A DNA stretch of 64,000 bases from assembly GCA_964605155.1 (NCBI GenBank), contig CAZSAK010000016.1:5511-69510 (forward strand). Reading direction: 5' to 3'. The position numbers were made by a program, and so were the translations under genes. The DNA comes from CAZSAK01 sp964605155. Lineage in GTDB: Bacteria; Pseudomonadota; Gammaproteobacteria; SZUA-140. The notes below the pieces were generated by a model. The model worked only from the letters and a program-made list of their open reading frames with translations, did no database searches and had not been told where the DNA came from. Of the stretch, positions 53,959 through 63,104 are shown in pieces. Within the stretch, counting starts at the first letter, position 1; every line of letters starts with the position of its first letter.

Positions 53959-55755
53959 ATGAAGAACATCAGGAATTTTTCAATCATTGCTCATATAGAT
54001 CACGGAAAATCAACACTTGCAGATCGATTGATTCAGATATGTGGCGGACTCAGCGAGCGTGAAATGTCTGAGCAGGTATTGGATTCGATGGATCTCGAAA
54101 GGGAGAGGGGAATTACAATCAAGGCACAGAGTGTTTCGCTCAATTATCAAGGCAGTGACGGTAACCAGTATCTGCTTAACTTTATTGATACACCGGGTCA
54201 TGTTGATTTTTCCTATGAAGTATCTCGATCCCTGTCTGCATGCGAGGGCGCATTACTGGTTATAGATGCCTCACAGGGTGTCGAAGCGCAAACAGTGGCG
54301 AATTGCTACACCGCAATCGAACAGGGGCTGGTGGTAGTTCCTGTCCTGAATAAAATAGATCTCCCGACAGCAGAGCCGCAGAGAGTAGTTACAGACATTG
54401 AAGAGATCATCGGTATCGAAGCCCACGATGCCGTGTGCGTCAGCGCAAAAACCGGCGCAGGTGTGGAACAATTACTCGAAGAGATTATTTTCAGGATTCC
54501 GCCTCCAGACATCGACACGGATGCCCCGCTGCAGGCCCTTATTATAGATTCATGGTTTGATAATTATCTCGGAGTCATCTCACTTGTCAGAATCATGAAG
54601 GGGACTCTTAAGGTAGGACAGAAAGTCACGGTGATGTCGACAGGAAGAAGTTATCAGGTTGACAAATTGGGGATCTATACACCAAAACCTCGTGACATGG
54701 TGTCATTAAACTCGGGAGAAGTTGGTTACATTAATGCCGGTATCAAGGATGTGGAAGGGGCGCCGGTCGGAGATACCCTGACACTGACAGACCGTCCGGC
54801 AGTAAAGCCATTACCGGGATTCAAGGCGGTGAAACCACAGGTATTTGCCGGGTTGTTTCCGGTAAATGCCGCCGATTACGAATTATTGCGCAATGCGCTG
54901 GCTAAGCTACGCCTCAATGATGCAGCGTTGTTTTATGAGCCCGAAACATCCCAGGCACTTGGTTTTGGATTTCGCTGTGGTTTTCTGGGCATGCTGCACA
55001 TGGAAATTGTGCAGGAGCGTCTGGAGCGTGAATACGATCTTAACCTGATTACCACCGCGCCCACTGTTATATATGAAATCCTGAATGCGAGCGGTGAGAT
55101 TCTGTATGTAGATAATCCATCCAAACTCCCGGAATCCGGGCAGATTGCGGAAATACGTGAGCCTATTATTCGCGTCGACATACTGGTTCCGCAAACTTAT
55201 TTAGGCGCGATAATGACGCTTTGTATCGAGAAACGGGGCGTCCAGAAAAAGATTCAATATCACGGAAATCATGTCGTAATATCCTTTGAGTTACCCATGA
55301 ACGAGATTGTCCTGGATTTCTATGATCGTCTGAAGTCAGTGAGCCGTGGTTATGCATCCATGGATTATGCATTTCAACGTTACCAGGTCGCGCGGCTGGT
55401 AAAACTGGATTTATTGATAAATGGTGAGCGCGTGGATGCCCTTTCGGTCATCGTCCATCAGGATCGTGCCCATTATCGGGGCAGGGAACTGGCGGAGAAA
55501 ATGCGGGAACTGATTCCTCGCCAGATGTATGATGTTGCAATCCAGGCCGCTGTCGGATCTCATATCATCGCGCGTGAGACTGTCAAGGCACTGCGTAAAA
55601 ATGTTACGGCAAAGTGTTACGGCGGTGATATTACTCGCAAGAAGAAGCTTCTGGAAAAGCAAAAAGCAGGCAAGAAACGGATGAAACAACTGGGCAATGT
55701 TGAGGTCCCCCAGGAGGCGTTTCTTGCTGTACTACAAACAGGGAAAAAAAGATGA
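53959..55755 (+). CDS. lepA: elongation factor 4 (LepA)
   Basis: A 598-residue translational GTPase, nearly the same length as E. coli LepA (599). G1 is [10 protein letters not shown]3 is DTPGHVDF, G4 is NKID in [34 protein letters not shown] is a LepA hallmark. The ATG at 53959 gives [16 protein letters not shown]; an upstream TTG adds ten residues. lepB follows with ATGA overlap. It may help ribosome assembly and translocation under stress. Confidence 0.96.
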   Translation: MKNIRNFSIIAHIDHGKSTLADRLIQICGGLSEREMSEQVLDSMDLERERGITIKAQSVSLNYQGSDGNQYLLNFIDTPGHVDFSYEVSRSLSACEGALLVIDASQGVEAQTVANCYTAIEQGLVVVPVLNKIDLPTAEPQRVVTDIEEIIGIEAHDAVCVSAKTGAGVEQLLEEIIFRIPPPDIDTDAPLQALIIDSWFDNYLGVISLVRIMKGTLKVGQKVTVMSTGRSYQVDKLGIYTPKPRDMVSLNSGEVGYINAGIKDVEGAPVGDTLTLTDRPAVKPLPGFKAVKPQVFAGLFPVNAADYELLRNALAKLRLNDAALFYEPETSQALGFGFRCGFLGMLHMEIVQERLEREYDLNLITTAPTVIYEILNASGEILYVDNPSKLPESGQIAEIREPIIRVDILVPQTYLGAIMTLCIEKRGVQKKIQYHGNHVVISFELPMNEIVLDFYDRLKSVSRGYASMDYAFQRYQVARLVKLDLLINGERVDALSVIVHQDRAHYRGRELAEKMRELIPRQMYDVAIQAAVGSHIIARETVKALRKNVTAKCYGGDITRKKKLLEKQKAGKKRMKQLGNVEVPQEAFLAVLQTGKKR

Positions 55756-56579
55756 ATTTTGATTTTCAGGCAATAATGGCTCTGGCGCTGCTGGCGTCAG
55801 GTGTGATATGGGCGCTGGATGTTTTTTTGTGGGCACCGCGAAGAAAAGACGCAGCTGAAAAACTCAAGCAGCAAAAAGAGAAAGTCGATGAGGAAACTAT
55901 CGCCAACACCTTGAAAGAGTCTGTGCTGGTTGAATATGCCAGATCATTTTTTCCTATTATATTGATCGTCCTGTTATTACGTTCATTTCTGATTGAACCT
56001 TTCCGTATACCGTCAGGATCGATGATCCCGACATTGCATGTGGGTGATTTTATCCTGGTTAACAAATATTCATATGGTATCAGGCTGCCGTTGTTCGGTA
56101 GCAAAATAGTAGATATCGGCGAACCGAAACGTGGTGACATAGTCGTTTTCAGGTTTCCCGAGGATCCATCGATAGACTATATCAAGCGCGTGATCGGACT
56201 GCCCGGAGATCGTATCTCCTATATTGACAAGACTGTCTATATAAACGGCAAACCGGCACGACAGGAGCCGTTGGGTATGTATACAGGGATGGGATCCAGC
56301 CGCAAGATGTCCGGTGCAAATTTGCGTATTGAGCATCTGGACGGCGTTGATCATCAGATCCTGATACAGCTGATGAGAAGATCAATGGACGGTGAGTATG
56401 AAGTGCCCCCGGGTCACTATTTTGTAATGGGGGATAATCGCGATAACAGTAATGACAGCCGGTTTTGGGGGACTGTCCCGGAGGAGAATTTAATTGGTAA
56501 AGCCTTTATGATATGGATGAACTGGGATTCGGCCAAGGGCGGCATTACGTGGGATCGGATAGGCTCGGAGATCAAATAA
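55752..56579 (+). CDS. lepB: signal peptidase I (LepB)
   Basis: A 275-residue inner-membrane protease. Two N-terminal helices ([18 protein letters not shown] and [19 protein letters not shown]) anchor the periplasmic catalytic domain. The catalytic Ser90 is in PSGSMIPTL and the Lys145 in [12 protein letters not shown], at the same positions as in E. coli Lep[14 protein letters not shown] is the third box. It removes signal peptides from exported proteins, including several here. Overlaps lepA by 4 bases. Confidence 0.96.
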   Translation: MNFDFQAIMALALLASGVIWALDVFLWAPRRKDAAEKLKQQKEKVDEETIANTLKESVLVEYARSFFPIILIVLLLRSFLIEPFRIPSGSMIPTLHVGDFILVNKYSYGIRLPLFGSKIVDIGEPKRGDIVVFRFPEDPSIDYIKRVIGLPGDRISYIDKTVYINGKPARQEPLGMYTGMGSSRKMSGANLRIEHLDGVDHQILIQLMRRSMDGEYEVPPGHYFVMGDNRDNSNDSRFWGTVPEENLIGKAFMIWMNWDSAKGGITWDRIGSEIK

Positions 56580-56832
56580 GAACTACAGATCAGACTGGAA
56601 TAAAATCTGGATTCAATGATGAGCTGTGTAATGGGGAATATCAAGCAGCTTCGGAACTGAATCCTGCCGGATCAAGATACGGGAATCGGATATAGCAATA
56701 TAATCCGGAGATATCTGTTGTAGTCGTGATCTGAATTTAACAGGGGATAATGCTTTAATATTTTTGCATGTCGAATACAGGATCGTGTTTATTGTTTGGA
56801 GATTCTCTTATCTTGAAACAGAGGAGACCAGG

Positions 56833-57210
56833 ATGAAAGAACAGAAGATATATCAAGGAGGCTTTTCGGCGATAGGCTTTATCGTTATTTTATTAATTAT
56901 CGTCTTTATTACCATGACCGCATTAAAGCTTGCGCCGATCTATTATGAGAATTTCAAGGTTAATTCCGTCATCAAATCCCTGGATGAAGAACAGGGCATC
57001 ACTGAAATGTCTCACCTGGAGATAAATACAATCATCTCGAAACGATTCAGGATCGATAATATCGATCGCGTTGAGCCGAAAGATATCAAGATTGCTTACG
57101 GTAAAAAAAAGCTCTTGATTAATGTGAATTATGAAATTCGAGAAAATTTTTTCGCTAATATAGATGTCGTTGTCGTCTTTAATGACAAGTATGAAATTAC
57201 AGGCCGTTGA
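56833..57210 (+). CDS. DUF4845-family membrane protein
   Basis: A 125-residue protein from ATG 56833. A glycine-rich signal-like segment (GGFSAIGFIVILLIIVFITM, residues about 9-29) starts a pilin-like N-terminus, followed by LKLAPIYYENFKVNSVIKS and a short periplasmic domain. The gene stands between lepB and rnc in many gammaproteobacteria, and the family has no known function. Its stop overlaps the rnc start by TTGA. Confidence 0.83.
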   Translation: MKEQKIYQGGFSAIGFIVILLIIVFITMTALKLAPIYYENFKVNSVIKSLDEEQGITEMSHLEINTIISKRFRIDNIDRVEPKDIKIAYGKKKLLINVNYEIRENFFANIDVVVVFNDKYEITGR

Positions 57211-57896
57211 ACCCAGATCCAGCAAAACTGTCCGACAAACTCTTTTATCAATTTATCCGGATTGAATTGCTGGAGACTGCATTGACTCATCGCAGCGCCG
57301 GCAGCCCGAATAATGAACGCCTCGAGTATCTCGGTGACTCGGCATTAAACTTTATTATTGCAGATGCCTTGTACAAGCAATTTGTAACGGCCAGCGAAGG
57401 GAAATTAAGTCGAATCAGGGCAAATCTGGTTAACGGTGATACGCTTGCCGGATTAGCACGGGGCCTGAACCTCGGTGATTTTCTCAGGCTTGGACCGGGT
57501 GAATTTAAAAGCGGCGGTTACCGCCGTGATTCCATTCTTGCCGGTGCGCTGGAGGCTGTTATTGGCGCAGTCTATCTGGATGGCGGGTTTGACCACTCCC
57601 GGCAACTGGTGATGAGGATTTTTCAAGATGTGCTGGATAGTATATCCCTGGAAATGGTCATCAAGGATCCGAAGACACGCTTGCAGGAATATCTACAATC
57701 AAAGAAATTGCAGTTGCCTGTGTATAATATATTATCTACAAGCGGACATGATCATGATCAGATATTCAAGGTGGGATGTGTAATAGAAGGCTGGAGTACA
57801 CCCTTTCTCGGAGAGGGTGGCAGCAGGCGTAAAGCAGAGCAGGATGCCGCTGACAAGGCATTGAAACTCATTATCCAGGAGGATAAGAAACAGTAA
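57207..57896 (+). CDS. rnc: ribonuclease III
   Basis: A 229-residue double-stranded-RNA endonuclease with TTG start overlapping the DUF4845 stop. The signature is NNERLEYLGDSALNFIIAD, and the second catalytic Glu is in LAGALEAVIGAVYLDGG. The C-terminal dsRNA-binding domain begins at about 155 (DPKTRLQEYLQSKKL) and contains GEGGSRRKAEQDAADKAL. It processes rRNA and other transcripts. Confidence 0.95.
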   Translation: MNPDPAKLSDKLFYQFIRIELLETALTHRSAGSPNNERLEYLGDSALNFIIADALYKQFVTASEGKLSRIRANLVNGDTLAGLARGLNLGDFLRLGPGEFKSGGYRRDSILAGALEAVIGAVYLDGGFDHSRQLVMRIFQDVLDSISLEMVIKDPKTRLQEYLQSKKLQLPVYNILSTSGHDHDQIFKVGCVIEGWSTPFLGEGGSRRKAEQDAADKALKLIIQEDKKQ

Positions 57897-57905
57897 CATT
57901 TAGAA

Positions 57906-58826
57906 ATGACCAGCAATGATGAAACGATACCTGATGTAAAACTCAGCCATTGCGGATACGCAGCCATTATCGGCCGTCCGAATGTAGGCAAATCGACGTT
58001 GCTCAACAAGATTCTGGGTCAGAAAGTCACGATCGCTACACCCAAGCCTCAAACTACCCGTCATCAAATACTTGGTATAAAAAGCACACGGGACAGCCAG
58101 GTGATCTATGTCGATACACCCGGACTGCACCGGAGTATAAAACGAACAATCAATCGTTATATGAATCGTGCGGCGATGAGCATCTTGAATGATGTAGATG
58201 TGATCATTTTTGTTATCGAGGGACTGTCCTGGAGGAATGAGGATCAATATATCCTTGAAAAACTCGGATCTACCGGCATCCCCGTTATACTTGTCATAAA
58301 CAAGATTGATAGAATAAAAGATAAGGAAATCCTGCTGCCCCACATCAAGGAGCTGTCAAAAAAGGCGGATTTTGCCGAAATTATTCCGGTTTCTGCAAAA
58401 AGCAGTGAGAATCTCCAGCATCTGGAGGAAGCGGTTACGAAACTTTTGCCCGTAGGCCAGGCGTTTTTCCCAATGAATCAGGTAACGGATCGCAGCGAAC
58501 GATTCCTTGCAGCCGAGATCGTACGTGAAAAACTGATGGCATGTTTGTCCAAGGAACTGCCCTATGCAGTAACCGTGGAAATCGTGAAATTCCTGTTTGA
58601 GAACGACGTCATGAATATAGATGCACTGATATGGGTTGAGCGCGAGGCGCAAAAAGCCATTGTCATCGGCAGGCATGGAGATCATTTGAAAACGATCGGT
58701 ATGCGGGCAAGGAAAGATATGGAGAAGATATTCGGTAAGAAGGTATTCCTGCAGTTGTGGGTCAAGGTCCGTAAGGGCTGGCTGGATGATGAACGGGCCT
58801 TGCGAAGCTTTGGCTATATGGAATGA
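57906..58826 (+). CDS. era: GTPase Era
   Basis: A 306-residue GTPase of 16S rRNA maturation. G1 is GRPNVGKST, G3 is YVDTPGLH, G4 is NKIDR in VINKIDRIKD. The C-terminal KH domain contains VIGRHGDHLKTIGMRARKDM. It is 9 bp downstream of rnc and recO lies downstream, as in the classical rnc-era-recO operon. Confidence 0.95.
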   Translation: MTSNDETIPDVKLSHCGYAAIIGRPNVGKSTLLNKILGQKVTIATPKPQTTRHQILGIKSTRDSQVIYVDTPGLHRSIKRTINRYMNRAAMSILNDVDVIIFVIEGLSWRNEDQYILEKLGSTGIPVILVINKIDRIKDKEILLPHIKELSKKADFAEIIPVSAKSSENLQHLEEAVTKLLPVGQAFFPMNQVTDRSERFLAAEIVREKLMACLSKELPYAVTVEIVKFLFENDVMNIDALIWVEREAQKAIVIGRHGDHLKTIGMRARKDMEKIFGKKVFLQLWVKVRKGWLDDERALRSFGYME

Positions 58827-58830
58827 ATTT

Positions 58831-58893
58831 ATGATGGATAGTGTTACAGGAACCCATACCGCTGATAACAAGGACGGTATGATCGTCCCATGA
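58831..58893 (+). CDS. possible 20-residue leader ORF coupled to recO
   Basis: A 20-codon frame (MMDSVTGTHTADNKDGMIVP) starts 4 nt after the era stop and ends in ATGA, which overlaps the recO start. The overlap is the only support. It might couple era and recO translation, or be chance. Confidence 0.3.
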   Translation: MMDSVTGTHTADNKDGMIVP

Positions 58894-59756
58894 GCACCCG
58901 AAACAAGGTGGAAATGCAACCCGGCTATGTCCTCCATCACTGGCCTTATCGCGATACAAGTCTGCTGGTTGAGATATTGACACGTGATTACGGCAGGATT
59001 GGCCTGGTGGCAAGAGGTGCCAAACGTTCAAGATCGCGTATATATGGAGTCCTGCAGCCGTTTATCCCTCTGATCGTTTCATGGACAGGTAGGGGAGACC
59101 TTGGCACCTTGACTGCTGCAGAAACATATGGACCCATGGCATCCCTGGGCGGGCGGGGTATGATGAACGGATTTTATGTCAATGAATTATTGGTACGATT
59201 ATTACATCGCCATGATCCACACCCAAAACTTTTTGAAGCATACATCGAGGTGCTGTTACGCTTGGAGGATCTGACGGGAGACAATATTTCGGGGCCGGGG
59301 CTTGATTCTGAAACAGTGATGAACCTTCTTGAACAGCGTGCACTTCGCATATTTGAAAAGAATCTGTTGCGTGAACTGGGCTACGGACTTGTACTGGATC
59401 ATGATGTCGTCACAGGACAACCTATTTGCCAAGATGCCCGTTACGATTATCATATTGAAAAGGGTCCCATCCCCAGAGTTGGGACGACAAACTTGCCAAG
59501 ATCCGGCAATCGAGATGCTGAAGTGAACAAACATGATGCAAATGATGTCATTGATCTGCGCGGTTTCAGTCTTGTCTCGTTGGCAAGAGACGAACTCGAA
59601 GATGAACTAAGCCTGCAAGACGCAAAAAGACTGATGCGGGCAGCGTTAAAAAGATACCTGGGAGATAAACCGCTAGGCAGTCGTAAGTTGTTTCGTGCCT
59701 ATGTTCATGCAAATATCCAACAGAATCCTGATATGATCGAGCATGATAATGGATAA
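58890..59756 (+). CDS. recO: DNA repair protein RecO
   Basis: A 288-residue protein, longer than E. coli RecO (242). The N-terminal OB-fold has GYVLHHWPYRDTSLLVEIL, GLVARGAKRSRSR and LQPFIPLIVSW. FYVNELLVRLLHRHDPHPKLF is a family hallmark. The extra residues (about 190-220, with PRVGTTNLPRSGNRDAEV) replace the zinc-finger region and lack its Cys pairs. It loads RecA with RecR. ATG 58890 overlaps a short leader frame. Confidence 0.92.
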   Translation: MSTRNKVEMQPGYVLHHWPYRDTSLLVEILTRDYGRIGLVARGAKRSRSRIYGVLQPFIPLIVSWTGRGDLGTLTAAETYGPMASLGGRGMMNGFYVNELLVRLLHRHDPHPKLFEAYIEVLLRLEDLTGDNISGPGLDSETVMNLLEQRALRIFEKNLLRELGYGLVLDHDVVTGQPICQDARYDYHIEKGPIPRVGTTNLPRSGNRDAEVNKHDANDVIDLRGFSLVSLARDELEDELSLQDAKRLMRAALKRYLGDKPLGSRKLFRAYVHANIQQNPDMIEHDNG

Positions 59757-59803
59757 CTATTCATATCCATTAAGAAGAAACTGTAATCGCGATCAATACA
59801 TCC

Positions 59804-60544
59804 ATGCCCACTGACAATACGATTCTGCTCGGAGTCAACATCGATCATGTCGCCACACTGAGACAGGCGAGGGGAACCCTTTACCCTGATCCCATACAGG
59901 CCGCAGTCGAGGCCGAACTGGCCGGGGCTGACAGCGTTACCCTGCATTTACGTGAAGACAGGCGCCATATACAGGAACGCGATGTGATATTGCTCAAGGA
60001 CATCCTCCAGACGCGTATGAACCTGGAAATGGCGGTAACCGACGAGATGATCGCCATTGCCGAAAGGGTCCGTCCGCATAACTGCTGTCTGGTTCCGGAG
60101 CGGCGGGAAGAGCTGACCACCGAGGGAGGTCTGGATGTCGCCGGAAACGAGGACAGGATCAGAGAAGCATGCAATCGTCTTGCAGCTGCGGGATGTATTG
60201 TTTCCCTGTTTATCGACGCGGATACCAGGCAAGTGGATGCCGCAGCCCGAACCGGTGCTCCCGCCATGGAGATACATACCGGTCACTATGCCGATGCAAC
60301 TGATGACAAACAGCGTAGCAGTGAATACAACAAGATCAGGGATGCGATGGCGCAGGGTGTCAATGCAGGGTTGCAAGTGAATGCAGGCCATGGTCTCAAT
60401 TATCACAATGTTCAGCCCATTGCGGCGATAACATCGATAAAGGAATTGAATATCGGTCATGCAATTGTTGCACGCGCTCTGTTCACGGGCATGCAGGAAG
60501 CTGTCAGGGAGATGAAAAGATTGATGATCGAGGCAAGGCGATGA
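59804..60544 (+). CDS. pdxJ: pyridoxine 5'-phosphate synthase PdxJ
   Basis: A 246-residue TIM-barrel enzyme that makes pyridoxine phosphate from 3-hydroxy-1-aminoacetone phosphate and deoxyxylulose phosphate. [27 protein letters not shown] and [12 protein letters not shown] carry the conserved catalytic and phosphate residues. The stop overlaps the acpS start as ATGA. Position after recO is normal for the group. Confidence 0.95.
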   Translation: MPTDNTILLGVNIDHVATLRQARGTLYPDPIQAAVEAELAGADSVTLHLREDRRHIQERDVILLKDILQTRMNLEMAVTDEMIAIAERVRPHNCCLVPERREELTTEGGLDVAGNEDRIREACNRLAAAGCIVSLFIDADTRQVDAAARTGAPAMEIHTGHYADATDDKQRSSEYNKIRDAMAQGVNAGLQVNAGHGLNYHNVQPIAAITSIKELNIGHAIVARALFTGMQEAVREMKRLMIEARR

Positions 60545-60918
60545 TCTACGGGATAGGAGCTGATCTTGTTCGTATCAGCAGGATGCAGGAAAAGCTCGAT
60601 CATTATGGCGAAAAGTTTGCGCGCCGTATTCTTACCCCGGACGAACTGGAAGAATACCTCAACCATCAGCTACCCGCATATTTTGTGGCAAAACGCTTTG
60701 CGGCCAAGGAGGCTACCGCCAAGGCGATGGGTATCGGTTTCAGCAACGGTCTCAGTTTGCGCCATATCGGAATACGGCACGATCAAAGGGGAAAACCCTA
60801 TATCGAATATAATGGACGCGGCAGAGAATTGTACGATTCGCTGGGCATCACGAGCAGCCATATCAGTATCGCAGACGAACGTGATTATGCGCTTGCATTC
60901 GTAACATTAACGGCATGA
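60541..60918 (+). CDS. acpS: holo-[acyl-carrier-protein] synthase AcpS
   Basis: A 125-residue phosphopantetheinyl transferase. [14 protein letters not shown] carries the metal-binding Asp, and [12 protein letters not shown] the Glu and Lys. Transfers phosphopantetheine from coenzyme A to acyl-carrier protein. It overlaps pdxJ by 4 bases and ends the operon, 95 bp before the tRNA. Confidence 0.95.
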   Translation: MIYGIGADLVRISRMQEKLDHYGEKFARRILTPDELEEYLNHQLPAYFVAKRFAAKEATAKAMGIGFSNGLSLRHIGIRHDQRGKPYIEYNGRGRELYDSLGITSSHISIADERDYALAFVTLTA

Positions 60919-60966
60919 AAAGGCCATAAGTGATGGATTTACGGTCCAAGGTGCCTCTTATGCGCC

Positions 60967-60996
60967 TTGTCAGATGATGAACTATTCTGGTAATAT
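60967..60996 (+). promoter_or_regulatory. sigma-70-type promoter for the tRNA gene
   Basis: TTGTCA (60967-60972), an 18-base spacer and TAATAT (60991-60996). A GC-rich GCGCCGC stretch follows the -10, as in stringently controlled stable-RNA promoters. The tRNA begins 17 bases downstream. Confidence 0.65.
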
Positions 60997-61012
60997 GCGC
61001 CGCTTCAACTGG

Positions 61013-61089
<77 letters not shown>

Positions 61090-61096
61090 AATAATC

Positions 61097-61125
61097 AAGG
61101 GGTTACATCCGTGTGACCCCTTTTT
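61097..61125 (+). terminator. rho-independent terminator after tRNA-fMet
   Basis: AAGGGGTTACA (61097-61107), TCCG loop, TGTGACCCCTT (61112-61122): an 11-bp stem with one G-T pair, followed by T at 61121-61125. It lies 7 bases after the tRNA. Confidence 0.85.
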
Positions 61126-61129
61126 CATT

Positions 61130-61618
61130 TCAGGCGTGTGCCAGATTTGTGTCAACATCGCGGACCAGTCTCGGTTGCGCAAGCATCTCTGCGTAGTCGG
61201 CCAGATGCTCGGACGACAAGTGCGCATAGCGTCTCACCATCTCCGCGCTTTCCCACCCACCCAGTTCCTGCAAGGCGTGCAGCGGAGTGCCGGCCTGCAC
61301 ATGCCAGGACGCCCATGTGTGCCGCAAGTCGTGCCAGCGGAAGTCCTGAATGCCCGCACGTTGCAGGGCAGCGCGCCAAGCCTTGGTACCCGCCTTGTGC
61401 ACCGGTCGCCCCCGGAATGTAAACACCCGTTCCGTGTGTTTACCGACTTGCTGACGTAACACCACCAGGGCTTCGGCATTCAGGGGCACTGAATACTTGC
61501 GAAAATCTTCCAGCTTTCGCTTCAGGTCACTGGTATTCCAGAAGATCGTCTGGTTAAGAATGCTCGACGAACGGATGCGATAGTGGTGTATATGGGATTG
61601 CCTTGATTTCGTCTGCAC
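61130..61618 (-). pseudogene. tyrosine recombinase/phage integrase, truncated
   Basis: A 162-residue frame, of which about residues 42-162 match the C-terminal half of tyrosine integrases. HxxR is in WHDLRHTWASW and the nucleophile Tyr is in MVRRYAHLS, with Trp in LGGWES in place of the second His. The arm and core N-terminal parts, with the first catalytic Arg, are absent; residues 1-41 (MQTKSRQSHIHHYRIRSSS and onward) do not fit. Integrases next to a tRNA usually target its 3' end. The stop is about 40 bases after the tRNA-fMet. It is most likely a dead integrase remnant. Confidence 0.75.
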
Positions 61619-61838
61619 CTGGCATCCTCAGGTTTGCGTGCCACTCGTGATACAGGAAAAGCGGACTGTTATCAGAGTTGAGTTATTGCGGAGCGCCTAC
61701 GTGGGAAGCTAGCCACCAGAGGCAAGTCTGTCCAAGCTGTCGATTTTAGGTGAAAATTGATAATTCGTCATAGACACCCGTAGTCTATCGGGCCTTGCGC
61801 GTGCGCAAATGGCAACCTGCATAATGGAGTGAATCGCC

Positions 61839-63104
61839 GTGAAAGAACGACGGCATCCCGAAAGAATTGTGGCCTTTGTTCTGGCCGGTGGAGAAGGCAA
61901 GCGTCTTAGCCCGCTGACGGCAGACCGCTGCAAGCCGGCCGTACCGTTCGGCGGACGCTACCGTATCGTGGATTTTGTCCTCAGCAATCTCATCAACTCC
62001 GGGATTCGGTCCATCTATCTGCTGGTACAATACAAACCGCAGTCGCTCATCGAGCACGTGCGCAAGGGCTGGACTATCTCCCCCTTGTTGCCCGATCAAT
62101 TTGTCACTGTCGTTCCACCCCAGATGCATGACAACACGGTGTGGTTCCGGGGCACGGCTGATGCCGTCTATCAGAGTATTGCACTTCTTAGAACCCACCG
62201 GCCAAGTCTGGTCGCAGTGTTCGGGGCGGATCACATCTACCGCATGGACGTAAGCCAGATGGTGCGCTTCCACCGGGAGTGCGAGGCCGATATCAGTGTT
62301 GCAGCCCGGCCCGTAGCTATCGAACAGACGGCGAGTTTCGATATCCTGGAGGTGGACCACGAAGGCCGGATTTGCGGCTTTCAGGAGAAGCCGGCCAAAG
62401 GCAAAGCCATGCCTTCCGATCCTGGCCGTGCGCTGGCTTCGATGGGCAACTATCTGTTCGACACAAAGGTTCTGCTGGAGGTGCTCGAGGAGGCGCACCG
62501 GCGCGGTGAGACTGATTTCGGCCATGATGTGTTGCCGCGGCTATTGAGCAGCCATCGCCTGTATGCCTACGATTTTACCGACAATCACATACCGGGCATC
62601 AAGCCGTACGAAGAGGTCGGCTACTGGCGGGATGTAGGCACGTTAGATGCGTATTTTGACGCGCACAAGGATGTACTCGGCATGGAGCCGCGTTTCGATG
62701 CCTTCAATCCCCAATGGCCCATCTTCTCAAGCCACTATCAGGGGCCGGTCGCCAGGATCTTCGACAGCACCATCGATAACAGCCTGTTCGGGTCTGCTGC
62801 CGTTGTCCAGTCGGCAGCTATTCGCAACAGTATTATCCGCCGCGAGGCGATGATCGAACCCGGCGTCGAACTGGATGAGTGCGTCATCATGGATTACGTG
62901 AAAATCTGCCGCGGTGCGCGGTTGCGGCGGGTCATCGTCGATCGGCACAACCTTGTCGAAGCAGGCTCGCAGATCGGCTTTGATCCCGAAGCAGATCGCG
63001 CGCGTTACAAAACGACGCCTGGCGGAGTGGTTGTTGTGCCCAAAGGTAGTCCGGATTACTTTGCCCGCGATTCGCGGGACCGCGGTATAGGCTACAGTGA
63101 ATAG
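61839..63104 (+). CDS. glgC: glucose-1-phosphate adenylyltransferase GlgC
   Basis: A 421-residue enzyme of glycogen synthesis that makes ADP-glucose. The nucleotide-binding start is VLAGGEGKRLSPLTADRCKP, followed by AVPFGGRYRIVDF. GADHIYRMD and QEKPAKGK carry catalytic and sugar-binding residues. The C-terminal beta-helix is the allosteric domain. GTG 61839 starts the frame, 7 bases after AATGGAG. It overlaps glgB by 8 bases, so they are co-translated. GC content looks higher than in the core operons upstream. Confidence 0.95.
   Translation: MKERRHPERIVAFVLAGGEGKRLSPLTADRCKPAVPFGGRYRIVDFVLSNLINSGIRSIYLLVQYKPQSLIEHVRKGWTISPLLPDQFVTVVPPQMHDNTVWFRGTADAVYQSIALLRTHRPSLVAVFGADHIYRMDVSQMVRFHRECEADISVAARPVAIEQTASFDILEVDHEGRICGFQEKPAKGKAMPSDPGRALASMGNYLFDTKVLLEVLEEAHRRGETDFGHDVLPRLLSSHRLYAYDFTDNHIPGIKPYEEVGYWRDVGTLDAYFDAHKDVLGMEPRFDAFNPQWPIFSSHYQGPVARIFDSTIDNSLFGSAAVVQSAAIRNSIIRREAMIEPGVELDECVIMDYVKICRGARLRRVIVDRHNLVEAGSQIGFDPEADRARYKTTPGGVVVVPKGSPDYFARDSRDRGIGYSE

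Noticed and set aside
61785..62525. 246-codon minus-strand frame opposite glgC
   Set aside because: GlgC motifs cover the region; the minus frame has no recognisable domain.
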